From Plectrocnemia conspersa (taxonomy: Eukaryota > Arthropoda > Insecta > Trichoptera > Polycentropodidae), in NCBI GenBank assembly GCA_009617715.1, contig VTFK01000149.1, positions 1,364,001-1,428,000 of the forward strand: a stretch of 64,000 nt of DNA. The letters are read 5' to 3'. The position numbers were made by a program, and so were the translations under genes. The notes beneath the pieces are model-generated. The model was not told the DNA's origin. It ran no database searches and worked only from the letters and a program-made list of their open reading frames with translations. Within the stretch, counting starts at the first letter, position 1; every line of letters starts with the position of its first letter. Shown here piece by piece: positions 1-11,858 of the stretch.

Positions 1-2460
1 TTTAACAGTTGGACATGTCGATTCGTTTGGTAAACTATGAAATGTGTATTATTTATATTTCTGTCCTTAGGCGCTGAAGTCCTAAAATTATTAAAAATAC
101 TTATGTATATACGTATATATATATATATATTTAAAAATAATTTTATAATGATGTGCGCCACTTTCTTTAAAACTTTTAAGGGCCTTCCCCTGTATTCCAT
201 CAATAGAAAGCCTTCACTCATACTTTATGCTTTATTGTCGGGATATTCAGAATAATATATAGACATTATGTTTCTTAACGTCATACGTTATATCAAGGCG
301 ATACGTGGTAATATAATAGCTTTTACGTCACTATCACGTATATTTTAAAACGTTCAGAACATATTGAACTAGTATCGTATATTTTAAAAAATCAACCAAA
401 TATAAAAGTAGTATTTTTAAAGCTTGTAAAAGTAATATATTGATGGCGTTGTTGAGATTTAAAAATATTTTTTATGTAGTAGCAACTTTTTTTAGTAGCA
501 GAAAACTTTTTTTATGATAAGTTTTTTAAAGTTACGATTTTTCAAATATGCGTAGTGTGTATTGCCATGTATGTATTGCATATGTAATGCCTTAATATGC
601 AGAATTTAGATAAGACAGAACCATCAAATATGAGAGATCTTCGACGTCAGTTACTTGTTGATGAAGTGCATATGGCATTAAGCGACTTAAATTGCGCGGA
701 ATAACGATTATTTAGCTTTATAGTAACTGAAAATTGTATCATGTTGAAAGTTTTGTCCACGAATGATGTATTTAAACTAAAAACATACATGATAAAAAAT
801 TTAAAAGAGTATTTAGCTTTGATGTAAAATAATAAAATGAATTTTTCGTGCCGATTTTTTGTCACTGATTTGTTATTACTAAATAGTGTCAAAAAAAAAA
901 AAAAACCGTTGACTCATAGATATATTTAGATACTTTAATGTAAATATTTGAATATTCATTATTCAACTGTTTTTCAAACAATTCAAAAATATTCGTTAAT
1001 ATTTTTTTTTTAGAAGTTTTGAATACACTTAAAACCGACCAATTCAAAAAGTACAGTTGTGTATTATAAGTCTTTGTGAATTACAACAAGGTATTTATAG
1101 GATAGTCATTTTTTCCACAGACCAATTGCCCTCTTTTTTTAACAAAATTTATTTTTATTGTTATGCAACACACATGGCCATACAAACTAATAGCCGCCAA
1201 ATATAACAATAAAGAAAAAAATACTTTGTAATTGCAGTAATTAGAGAAAATACTTATATTTCCAAATATTTTTTTGCAACTGTGGACTAACCTGATAGCT
1301 GGTATATTTTTTGTTTTGGATCGAAACGAGTAATGTTAAATTTTAAAATTTTTATTTAATAAATAAATTTATTTTATGGATATTTGACCTAATATATTTT
1401 TGGAAATAAAATTTTAAATAATAGTAAAATATTTTTTTATTATTTTTTCTCGATATTTAACATGTTTTATAACATATATTTTTCTCGCAGTAAAAATAAA
1501 ATCCATGCGATAAGTGGTTAATGATCTATTATTTTTAAAATAAAAATAAATAGTCTCAAATTATATTTTACGATTCTTTATAGCTTTACGAATATATTTG
1601 AATATTTTATAGTAGAAAATAATGAATATTTAAAACTTTAATCGGCAGGCAAAGTTAATGCTTTTTTTTAAGTTGTTGGAAAAATTTTGTCCATGGGCTA
1701 TTCTAAGAAGGGAAAACAATTAACATTAATTAATACTGTGCCCTTTTAGATAAGTTACAAACAGCTTAAACTGAAAAATTACATTTAAAACGCATACAAG
1801 TCATATACCAACATGACAATGACAAAATTCTTTGATGTAAATTACTACCAAAATCTCTTGTCTTGGCCTCCAATTTTTTTCTCATTCCCGATATTCATCA
1901 GACTTGGTCACCTCTTACTTTCTTAAGTTCTTATAAATAAAAATAATCCTTGTTGGAATAAATTATATTTTTAGGAGACTTAAAATTAAACTTCAACATT
2001 GGGACGGTTGGATGAGATGTACATATTTTTTCCCTTTATTCTTACGATGTTCGTAAAAAAAGAACAGTTAGGTTTGTAAGAATATTTCGTAATACGAATA
2101 TTTTAAAACATATAAAAAACTATATAAATTTGTATGTATCATTAATAAATATGTATCTTTTCAATCGGATTCTGTGCGAATCCGAACAAAACTGTTATGA
2201 AATTTAACTTTAATTTTGTTAAAACAAAGATAACTTCTCCCAAATATTAGTAATGTTTTTAAATTCAATTATAAATAAATTGCTTTTAAAGCTTTTTAAT
2301 TTGCAAAATTGCTACTTATTCCAAATTTGTAGGTTTTGTTTGTAACACTTCTTTTATGCCATTAGCTTTAATTAAAACCGAATCGCTTCGCCATATATAA
2401 TTACTTTTATTTCCGGTGATAAATTTGAATATAATATATAAAAAAGTATGCGAAATATTT
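1..2460. other. AT-rich DNA without recognisable genes
   Basis: Runs of A and T, including a 14-A run ending near 905, dominate. All open frames are short and have no recognisable protein character. I see no transposon ends, tRNA or coding signal here. Confidence 0.6.
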
Positions 2461-2479
2461 TCCTGGTTTGTCCCACCAC

Positions 2480-2935
2480 AGCTAGTTAGCGCCTAATGAT
2501 TTCTTCCCTAATTATATTTGCAATCTTGAGCGACGATTAGCGCACCAGGGTGGGACTCAGGGGGTGCGCGCATAATTCAAATTTGCCCCGCCGCAATTTT
2601 CATTTGTTATGAATGGCGGCGGGGCGCTAAAAAAACACGCCATCTGGAACTGTTCAAATGGGCGCACGATTAAATTTAATGTCGGTGAGTTATTAGCGTC
2701 CCGTGTAAATAAATAACGCCCCCAGAGCCGGCCCTGTGACGATTGCCCCGAGGGAAAAAAGGCACGCGGAACGGTTATCCCACACCGTTCGGCGCCCACG
2801 TGGAAAAATTCGCGGAATTTTCGCGTCTATTGTTGACAGGCTCGGGCGAATACAGGTTGGCTCGAAATTTGAGCGAACGAGTCGTACAGAAACGGAGATT
2901 AAATATATATGTTTACCTGTACGCATTTGATACTA
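2480..2935. other. GC-rich island, possible conserved non-coding DNA
   Basis: Base composition shifts abruptly from strongly AT-rich to GC-rich, then back. Overlapping short open frames occur in several frames on both strands, which is what GC-rich non-coding DNA gives by chance as stops become rarer. None resembles a known protein. A hairpin-like inverted pair (GCCCCGCCGC near 2585 and GGCGGCGGGGC near 2614) is visible. A regulatory role is inference only. Confidence 0.35.
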
Positions 2936-2940
2936 TTTAG

Positions 2941-5170
2941 AGACTTAAATACAAATATTCGGATACCCAATATATTTGCCCAATTATTTTTTCATAATTC
3001 GAATATTTGCCCAATTATTAGTAATTAATTCGTATAGATCTGTGGTAGAATATATTTTAATTTATGATTATTGTTGCATCACCTCTAAAAACACAATTGT
3101 GCACTATCAATAAAACAACGTTAGTGGGCAATTTTTATCTTACGTATCACCGCAGTATCTACATATTGTGCCTTTTTTATTATTTTTTGAAAAATTTTAG
3201 TATTTATTTTTATGGTATTCTTAACATTAAATATTATAAAAATAGTCATAACAGCATATAGCTGGAAAAAAAAAAACACTGTGTGATTGCCGAAGTTTCA
3301 GAAATGACTAATATTTCTGTTAATATTATGCCGCTGTGGACATTTTTAATAGTTCATAATAAAAACATATGTTCTAAAATTATGAATTTAAATTTCTCAC
3401 AAAATTCAGATTTAAATTTAAGAGAAATCTATATAGCCGTATGCAAAATAAAAAAAATGAATACATGTATACAACACAATCCTATTTTTGACAGTAGGAA
3501 TAAAGAAAATTGAACTTTTTATTTATTTGTAGTTCGGAACATTTAATGTTATATTATTTTTTAAATTAAATATATTAAAAACAGTTTTGCTCCTTTTTTT
3601 AGTATTTACTGTATACAAAATTTGCGCTGTATTTATCGAAAATTCGCAAGCTATGAGAAATTCGATTTACTATTAGATATTTTAATAGTTAAAAACGAAT
3701 ATCTGAAGATTTTAATATTTGTGGAAAACTTATAATTATACTATGCGGACTTATTATATTGTTTTAGTTGCAGAACACAAATTTTAATTATTTCAGATTT
3801 TTAGTTTAAATATATTAAAATTATTCTTCAACTTGGAAGTTTCTTTTTTCTACTGTATATTAAAAAAAAATATAATAAAAGTACTACAGTTTTAAGCATG
3901 TGTTTTGTATAAACTTATGTTTATAATTTTATATGAAGAAAACCACTCAGTATGAAAATCCCAGAGAGACTCTCAAACTTGTTTTGTTCAGCACCCTCAT
4001 CATTTCAGTAATAACTTGCGGTGTCTTTATACTAATTTAAACCCACGAATGCTGTATACAAAACTTTAAAGCCACTTTATAAATGCAAAAAGCCTTTGAT
4101 ATGTGCCTAGCAAAATTTTCTTAAATTAATTAAGAAATCTTTTTACAGGATTTAATTTTAAATGGTCGCTCAATAATTATTACTTTATTATACTTGTTTA
4201 TGCAAAACATATATTGATGTTGATTAAACATATAATCTTCATATTACCGTTGTATAAAAATATTACATAGCATATTGTCTATAACTTTTTTATCAGAAGG
4301 TGTTAAAATCGTAATCATTAATAATTCGCGCAGCTGTTGGCTTTTGATTGAATATATTTTTAATTGGATACCCTTTTCGGAATACAATATTTAATTAATG
4401 TCGAAAATAACATTGAAGCATGGAGAGATTTTAATAGTAAGTTTGAAATAAGTTCGATACCGGTATTGTTTGTCAATGTTCTGATTTGTTATATAAGTGG
4501 TATCCTGAGAATCAGGACTCTTATATAAAATTCAAGGTTTGTATCGATGGCTTTGATATATATCTCGAATAAGTTGGTTGCAATATTTATAGTGTCCAAT
4601 AAAAATTGAATCGCGATAATTATGGGTAATCCCGGATAAATCTCAATAGATGAAAATAAACTGTTTGGGTAATTATAGATTTATCTGTAAATCATTCAGT
4701 ATTATAAATTATACACCGATCTAGTTTTTACATAAAATATTCTATGAATATTTTTATGTATTTTCCAAAATCAATCAGTAAATATTCTGTTAGAATATTA
4801 CTGGTAAATTAACAATTTACAATAAACCTTGATATACATATACATGTGAGCGTTTTCAATTTGTACAGATTATAAATAATTAATTATAAATTTAATAAAC
4901 TTCTTATTGTTATCGTTTGTTAAAACAATAACGATTTTTAAGCCGAGTAATATTACATTTTACAATACCTTTTTATGTTTATTGATTGAATTTGGTTTTC
5001 ATTGTATAAATATTTGTACTTTTTATATTTATTTCAATGTGGATTTATTATAAACTAAAATTAAACATCACATCAAATAATTACTTATATTTTGCACAAT
5101 CTCAGATAATCTCAAGTTTATTTTATCATATATTAAAAGATAAATATTCACATGGGGTATTATAATGTAA
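2941..5170. other. AT-rich DNA without recognisable genes
   Basis: Short open frames near 3064-3513 have AT-driven composition rich in I, Y, N, K and F, and match nothing I know. An imperfect inverted pair sits near 4491-4530 (TTATATAAG and CTTATATAA). Nothing else stands out. Confidence 0.5.
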
Positions 5171-5771
5171 TAAATAATTTACGAGCATTTCTCCTGTGAG
5201 GTTTCATCCTTAAGATTACGTTTCGAGGAATGACATTCATCTCCGCCGTCTGCGGAATCTCTCCCCCTCTTTATCTCCATTTTTGAGGACGTATTTTAAG
5301 TATCAAAGAGTATTTTTAAATGTCCCATCATTCCTTTGATGCCTTTGTAACATGAATTATTCGATACGGCGAGCGTTTTAAAGGCACGCAGTTCGCTCGT
5401 GAAACATACATAGGTGCGGTAAATTTTCTGTTTCACATGTGTACAATGTATAAATGTAAAATACGCTGAAGATGATGTATGTAAATATACATAAGAACGC
5501 TTAGTTAAATTTAAATTAAATTACTATCTTTTTTATTTTAACCAAATAGGCGACCTTGTATAAAATTTAATGTACCAGTTTTATTATCACGCGCGTTCAT
5601 AGTTTAATAGAAATATATGCCACAAGCGTGCAGTTCTTGATTCAATTTATATTTATTAATGATACGTTTTTATTACTATCAAAACGAAATATAAAGTTCA
5701 GTTCAATAGTCGATTTATTTACCAAATAAATGTATATACATATGAATAATTTTATTTTATTTTTGTTTCAG

Positions 5772-5809
5772 GTATACATCACACGCAAAATAATAGTGCG
5801 CAACATGAG
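5772..5809 (+). CDS. Candidate 38-nt micro-exon
   Basis: A good acceptor (pyrimidine-rich stretch ending TTTTTGTTTCAG at 5771) is followed after 38 nt by a strong donor, GAG|GTAAGT, with the intron starting at 5810. Two of the three forward frames are open. An ATG at 5805 lies just before the donor, so this could also be a first-coding exon ending in ATGAG. The surroundings are AT-rich intron-like DNA, and I could not identify neighbouring exons. The evidence is splice-site strength only. A chance pairing of consensus sites is quite possible in 64 kb. Confidence 0.28.
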
Positions 5810-5846
5810 GTAAGTTTTATTACTTTTTTTTAAATATATCATTAAT

Positions 5847-5870
5847 ACGAGGGTCAGTCAAATGAAAACT
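5847..5870 (+). repeat. Mariner-like terminal sequence (single end)
   Basis: The string ACGAGGGTCAGTCAAATGA follows a T, giving a TA at the boundary. It resembles the ends of some mariner-type elements from memory. I could not find a matching inverted copy ending in ACCCTCG nearby, so this may be a solo end or a chance match. Confidence 0.25.
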
Positions 5871-6790
5871 TTTATTACGTAGTCTATATGATATTTCTAC
5901 ATGGTTTATTTTCTACATGAAAATATCCATTGCATTTAAAAAATAATTGCATTCAGAATTGTCCTCATAATCTACTCTAGCGGCCAACAGCAATTTGTTT
6001 TAAAAAAAACTCGCTAACCTTCTGTAATTGGTCGTTCAAAATCAAAATTTTCTGTGGAGGAGAGCATGGAAATAAATACGGAAACTCGGGCAACCAATTA
6101 TAACTTCGTCTAAGTACTCATCTGAGACTTTCTTAAAGACTTCTACTAACATTCACACTTGAACTTCCACTTCGGAGTTCAAGGTATAATAACTTCAATG
6201 GCCCCTAAACTTGTACTGCAACGAAGACCGCAGAAGCCGCCGCCGCTTCTCTCTTCGCATTCTCTGGTTCAGCCGGACGTCCTGTAATCTAGAGTTCAAC
6301 TAGCATCGGTAGGCTGCAGACTGCAGAGATTTCCCCTAATTGTATGACGAAAATAAATTCCCTGTATTAATTTTAACATACACTATCAAAGAATGCTTTA
6401 CATTACTTTTATATTTTAAATGTTTAAATCATTTATAAATATTATTTATTAATTTATAAACGTTTTAAATGAAAGTGGATTTCTGTTTTTTTCTTTCTGT
6501 AATAAATCTATTTAATTAAAGAACTCATTCTATTTACAATAATTTTAATATCGATGAAAACGTGCTAAGTATTTCAACAACTGGAAGGTATAAAATGTAA
6601 TTATAAGCATTATGAGCATGCAGGCAATGTGATAAAAGTATTCCAATTTTCCGCCGGATGGGCAAGTCAAACACCGTCGACATGAAAACCCACTCTCAAA
6701 TAAAAATTGTTTTTTATTTAAATATCAAAAATATTACATAGTTATTTTCTTAAAGTAAATTAATTAATTTTTATATATTACATATATTAA
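5871..6790. other. Spacer with a GC-richer patch
   Basis: The left part is AT-rich. From about 6150 to 6340 composition becomes GC-richer, with CCGCCGCCGCTTCTCTCTTC near 6238. There is no reading frame I recognise. The right part returns to AT-rich sequence up to the Tigger-type element. Confidence 0.4.
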
Positions 6791-8541
6791 TACACCCATA
6801 CCTCGCTATACGGCCGCTCTTTATACGGCCTTTCGCTATAACGGCCCTCTTCAATTAAGGCACGTTTTCGATTAACGGCCTAAAATGTTTCGCTATAACG
6901 GCAAAAAAACTTTTTTTCGATGTCGATTTTAAAAAAAAATTCAAAATAGATTTAATTTGCATAGTTTTAAAATGAAAGGTGAAGCAGCTAGCGCCGATGA
7001 GGCCGCATCTAAGGAATATCCCAACATTTTAAAGGGAATTATTGAAAGAGGTGGTTAACGTAGACGAAACAGGGCTTTATTGGAAGCGAATGCCTGATTG
7101 CACGTACATTTCAAAAACCGAAAAATCTGCGCATGGTTATAAGGTGTCTAAAGAACGATTAACTTTGCTACTTTGTGCAAATGCCGCGGGTGATTTTAAG
7201 CTAAAACCACTTTTAATATATTTGTCTGAAAATCCAAGGCCTCTTAAAGGACTAAATAAAAATCAATTACCCGTCATATGGAGATCCAACAAGAAAGCTT
7301 GGATGACTAAAGCAACTTTAGAGGATTGGTTCAAAAATCACTTTTGCACAGAAAAGAAAAAATATTTGCGAGACAATAACTTAAGCAACAAGGCTTTGCT
7401 AATTTTGGATAATGCACCAGGGCATCCTACTAATTTATCCGAACTATCTGAAGATGACATGATTGAGTACCTTCCGAAAAATACAACAGCCCTGATTCAA
7501 CCAATGGATCAGGGTGCAATAGCCACTTTTAAGGCATATTACCTACGCCGAACTTTCCGACAACTTATAAGGGAAACCGATGGTAAATCTTCAATTAAAA
7601 CATTTTGTAAAAAACTATAACATCAAGGATGCTGTTGACAGCATCAGTGAATCATGAAAGGAATTAAAATTAACAATAATGAACCATGTTTGGAAAAAAT
7701 ATGGCCAGAATGTGTAAAAAGTACTGATGCAGAAGTTAATTGCCTTCCTGAAATTAGGCAAAACATTTTGGATCTAGCACATGATCTCGGCTTTGAAGGT
7801 TTGAACAAACGTGATGTGCTTGATCTACTTGAAGCTGATAGGGAACCCCTTTCATATAAGGAACTCATTCAGTTGCAAGCAGAACCGGCATTTGATGAAG
7901 AGACAGGGTCTGTTGTATTCAAACAGCTAACATCAAAAAAATTGTCAAAAGCTTTTTCCTATTTCGAAGAAGGAATAAACATCTTCCTTGAAAACGATCC
8001 TGACGTCGAACGTAGCGCTAAATTTTCTCGAGGAATTAACTCAGCCATTAGCTGTTATTAATCACTGAAGAACGAAAGAGACAAAAAGGCAAGACAAACA
8101 ACGTTGGACAATTTTTTTAAGACAGGGCCCATCCTTACCAGCGAAAAACGATAACGACAGTGATCTGTAGGTTACCATTTCTCGTCATCGTCTTCAGATT
8201 AAAGCCATTTAAAAAAAAATTATGTATGTATTCATACACATATTTTATATAACATGAAGTTGTTTCATTTTTGTTTATGGATTATTGTTGGTTTTTGGAG
8301 TCTGTTATTATTTTATGTACAAATGTATGTACTTGTTATGTATGTATTTTTGATTTAAAAGAAATAAAAAGATAAAATGCATTTTAAATGATAAACCATG
8401 TTACATATTTAACAAATTTGGAACCGATCTCATTGAATATGTATGAATTTGTATTAGAATAATTGATTCGTTATACGGCTTTTCGCTTTGCGGCCAAGTT
8501 TCGTGGAACGTATCTAGGCCGTAAAGCGAGGTATGGGTGTA
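6791..8541 (+). mobile_element. Tigger/pogo-type DNA transposon, internally deleted
   Basis: The left end at 6793 reads CACCCATACCTCGCTATACG and the right end at 8539, read inward on the other strand, reads CACCCATACCTCGCTTTACG: about 23 nt of terminal inverted repeat with one mismatch. Both ends abut a TA (6791-6792 and 8540-8541), the target duplication of the Tc1/mariner/pogo superfamily. The ends resemble known Tigger ends. The 1,747-bp body encodes most of a pogo-type transposase, but only about 180 bp separates the left end from the first coding match. The usual DNA-binding half is therefore missing, and the element cannot be autonomous. Confidence 0.9.
6972..8154 (+). pseudogene. Pogo/Tigger transposase relic (DDD catalytic core)
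   Basis: The first piece (ATG 6972, stop 7056) includes KGEAASADEAASKEYP, a Tigger-like stretch just before the catalytic core. After a frameshift the core runs 7042-7620. That open stretch begins with TTG, so it has no true start. It contains VNVDETGLYW, LILDNAPGHP and LIQPMDQGAI, carrying the three metal-binding aspartates (residues 8, 123 and 156; 32 residues between the last two). Family-like sequence continues to 7700 in other frames, including IWPECV, with length changes in an A-run near 7694. An open stretch follows from 7654 to 8061. After a TAA at 8059 the same frame goes on to 8154 and encodes QTTLDNFF at 8095-8118. The HTH/CENP-B half is absent. It is dead as a protein; the family assignment is strong. 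Confidence 0.85.
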
Positions 8542-8649
8542 TAGTAGAAATGTTATATTTTGCATTTGTAAATTCATTTTTAATTTTTGTTTTTTTCTGA
8601 AACCGTGTTATATAAAATGTTTTGTACAAAAATATGCCACAATTCATCA

Positions 8650-8675
8650 ACCGTGTTATACGAGGTTTTGGTGTA
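8650..8675 (-). repeat. Second pogo-like terminal sequence
   Basis: Read on the minus strand this is CACCAAAACCTCGTATAACA. It resembles pogo/Tigger ends but differs from the ends of the neighbouring element. I found no matching left end, so it is probably a leftover of another element into or beside which the 6.8-8.5 kb element inserted. Confidence 0.4.
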
Positions 8676-8779
8676 TGTATACTACTTTAACGTTTTTGTA
8701 TTATTAATCTTACATAAAATTAACTAAGAAGGTGTATTCATATTTATGAAAGCTTCGTGAGTTATTGATTTGTTGCTTT

Positions 8780-9470
8780 AAACCTACCTCCAAAGTCAGC
8801 GGCGTCTCACAGAGACGCGAGTTCTTGCGTTACGCTAAAATTTTATGACGATAAAACGGCGTAATTTGATAAAGTGCTTAATTTCACTCGCGTTTGCGGA
8901 ACTTTCGCAAGTCCTCTCCGGTTTTCTTTTGTGCCTTTGCATTTCGTTACTTCACCTCCGAAGTTGGCACCGTGTCGGTATTTGCTTATATTTTCCAGCG
9001 TGCCGCGTCATTGGCCGCTGCTTCCCATACCCGTAGGAATTTTTCCATTCCACGAGTTGGAATTCTCCACCCATTCACCCGCACCCTCTTCGAGCGCCGA
9101 AGTCTTTGTATTTTTCATACGCGCCTCGTCCGAAAACAAAGTTTGCTTTCAATCCGCCGGGGATATTTTCTTAAGTATCTCGTTAAATCGTTTTTCGAAG
9201 CTGTATAACTCGCACGAGCCTCTGCCTTTCTCTCCGGAGGAATCATTAAATTGTCGGTATTTATAGCGCCATCAAACGTCGACGTTTCGCCGATTCCTTT
9301 CGGCGCATAAATATCGTTGCCGGCGAATTGACTAATACAAGGCCACCTTATTGGGCGATTAAATCTGCCCCACTTTCTGGGCTAACGTACAAGGGCTATT
9401 AGAGCGGGCGCTGTTAATTGACTCCTGAATTTTATAATGAAACGCTGAACTCGGAGAATTTTAATCGATT
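8780..9470. other. GC-richer island, possible conserved non-coding DNA
   Basis: Composition is clearly GC-richer than its flanks. Three overlapping forward open frames (8845-9266) coexist, which argues against any one of them being coding. No splice structure or known protein was recognised. A block near 9330-9375 contains TTGGGCGATTAAATCTGCCC. Possible regulatory DNA; unproven. Confidence 0.35.
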
Positions 9471-10699
9471 CTTTATCGCCGCTTTATTGCATAATTAAAT
9501 TTGATTATGTTCATTGGGGGTAGGTACGATATCGATTCATTGTGTTCGTGCACATGGGATAGGAAACGTGAAATAATGCTATATACTTGTGCTTCATCCT
9601 CTGCTTACCGCGTTAAGTATTAAACCCCGAAAAAGCTTCCTCGTGTATCTCGTATGCTCCGCCTGGTGGTATACTATACGTATTTCTCGACTTGAATTTG
9701 CCTAATTTTTTATTGCCTCTCGTATATGTAGTACAAAAAGGCATTAAAAATTCCATGAAATGCCCTCATTATTCATTATTTTATACACATCTAAATGAGA
9801 CATCCACAGGCTCTAACACATTAACACGAATTCATCTTGTATATAGAAACAGTCTAATATATACAAACATATATAATTTAACAGTGTTTTTTGATTTTGC
9901 AAACAAGTACTACGCAAAACCTCGTAGAAATGTTTAATAAACATAAACAGTGAGTCATATCCAATTGCTCCTAAGAAAAACTTGGGATATTCAAAAGGAA
10001 AATATTATATTTCATCAAACTGAGATTTCATATTACTGATCTATATTTTATTATTGTAACCTTCTACATAGTCCTATTGTAAACCCTTGTATTTTTAATG
10101 TATTATTTATAATATTGACTTACTATCGAACTGACTACCCTATACGCTCAATTCAAATAACTACTATATTATATAAACAATATATATTAATTTGAGAGCT
10201 TATATTATTTTTTTCGTTAACATCAAAAGATTGATGACAGTTGAACAGTAGAAAGTTTTAATACGCGTTAGTATAAGATATATTAAATTATTCTATTGCA
10301 ATAATGATGTATTGTCGGGACTACCCATAAGCGTTGCGTTAAAATTTTACTTGTTAAAAGGATCATAAAACTAGATTTTTTCCCCAAGATGAATTCTTCA
10401 AATTATCGGTTAACAGATAAAATATTAAGCATGCATACTGGCAATAGAAATGCATTTTTATTACCAGTATCCGTTAATAATGCAATAATGTTAGACCTTA
10501 CCTTTTAAATTTATGTTGACAATAAACGGTGATTCAATCAACGCTAGTTATCATATATATGAGCATTGTGCCTCATTGTAGTTGTAGATTAAATTCGTCA
10601 AGAAATCCCATGATAGTTAAAAAAATAACATGACTGGGCCATCTAATTGCTTTATGGTAGATAAGTCAGAATATTTAAATAAATTTAATTTATGATAAA
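9471..10699. other. AT-rich DNA without recognisable genes
   Basis: Only short, AT-driven open frames are present (for example 9692-9937). I see no coding, RNA or transposon signal. Confidence 0.5.
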
Positions 10700-11430
10700 T
10701 GAGTCATGAAACCGATTTTAGCTTAGTTTACCGCTGCAGAACTGGTTCAATAACACACGATAGATTGAGACATTTCCCACAAAGTACCCTCTAGCGAGGC
10801 ATTGAACATCTTACATTTTCACAAGCCTCATATTTTTTTCAACTGTGTCTTAACCCGTTCTGCACATATTTTTACCATCATCAGATGTGACACATTTTAG
10901 TCGATTTCATTTAAAATTGTACAATGTTAACGTTTTCTCAACTTCATTATTACTATTTTTATCTATAGCTGTTCTATACAGATTATTCATAAAAGCTAAT
11001 TCTTCAGTCACTTCAAACAAAGAATCGACTCATTGTAAAGCCAGTGGTCCCTAAAGTGTACGCTGCAACATACAAGGGCGCCGTTATTACAAGATTTTCA
11101 CCAGTATTTACATTTTAAATACAATATAGCGAAAACCATTAACTAGTAATTGTTTACATAAGTTTCTAAATATGGTTACTTACTTTACCTATTTTTACCA
11201 AACCCTTTATTAATACAAAAATTCGCTATTTCGCAAAGTATGTACACTTTGAGAAAAGTTGAAAATCGAAAAAGTTCAGGAACTACTGAATAAAGCCAAA
11301 TGAAAATATTTTTAAATCAGTTGCTTTGTTATTAAAGTGCATAATGTGCTCAACACTTCTAGCAACCGTTCTCACCAAAAGTCTGATTGAAATAAACAAT
11401 CAGACTTTTGGTGAGAACAATCATACACAA
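10700..11430 (-). pseudogene. hAT transposase relic A (ZBED/GTF2IRD2-like)
   Basis: Minus-strand translation near 10730-10830 gives YEACENVRC and then VLCGKCLNLSCVIEPVL, with a stop between. This matches the relic at 56.5-57.2 kb residue for residue over much of its length and belongs to the hAT transposases related to ZBED and GTF2IRD2 proteins. The segment around the CxxH motif that relic B keeps is deleted here. Nucleotide similarity to relic B continues to about 11430, where the minus strand gives VARSVEHI. Frameshifts and stops are frequent. A hAT-like end at 11794-11858, on the side where the 5' end of this gene should be, probably belongs to it. The other end was not found. Confidence 0.7.
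11368..11418. repeat. Perfect 21-bp hairpin inside hAT relic A
   Basis: Arm GTTCTCACCAAAAGTCTGAT plus T (11368-11388) is perfectly complementary to 11398-11418, with a 9-nt loop GAAATAAAC. The homologous place in relic B near 57150 has only the left-arm-like sequence, so the right arm is an inverted duplication that arose in this copy. Confidence 0.85.
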
Positions 11431-11793
11431 CCTTATTAATTAATCACCGGTAAACGGCTTTATTTTATTAGTTAGTAAATTAGCCGTCCAGGTAAAAGAT
11501 ATATTCACTTTCGATAGGGACCTTTATCAATGAATATCACTAGTTAAATTGTTGGGATACACGAAAGCTTAGATTCCGAGCTTAGCCAAGCACCGACCGA
11601 GGCAACCGCTTCCCTCTTCACATTAATTTTGATTTAGTTACGACATTTAAAATTCATAGTTTAACTCGTCCTTTTTAAAAACAAACAAAGTTAAGACATA
11701 CGTTTGTAAATAATCGAATTTAACTTAAATATTTGCACCGCAGTTGTCAAATTCTCGTTTCTTTGCTGTTTACAATAATGTTATTGTCAGTTG

Positions 11794-11858
11794 GCGTACC
11801 CCCAAGTATCGACTCGCGTACCCTCTGGGGGTACGCGTACCCATCCTAAAGACCACTG
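11794..11858 (-). repeat. hAT-type terminal inverted repeat
   Basis: Read inward on the minus strand from 11858, it starts CAGTGGTCTTTAGGATGGGT and continues with GTACGCGTACCCCCAGAGGG. CAGTGGT starts and GGTACGCGTACCC subterminal motifs are typical of some hAT families. It lies upstream, on the same strand, of hAT relic A. The adjacent 8 bp is TTCTATAC; I did not find its partner. Confidence 0.6.

Noticed and set aside
2557..2940. Five overlapping open frames on both strands
   Set aside because: All cover the same GC-rich island; none has a domain, splice sites or codon bias. Treated as non-coding.
8845..9266. Three overlapping forward frames up to 130 codons
   Set aside because: Mutually exclusive frames in a GC-rich patch without known motifs.
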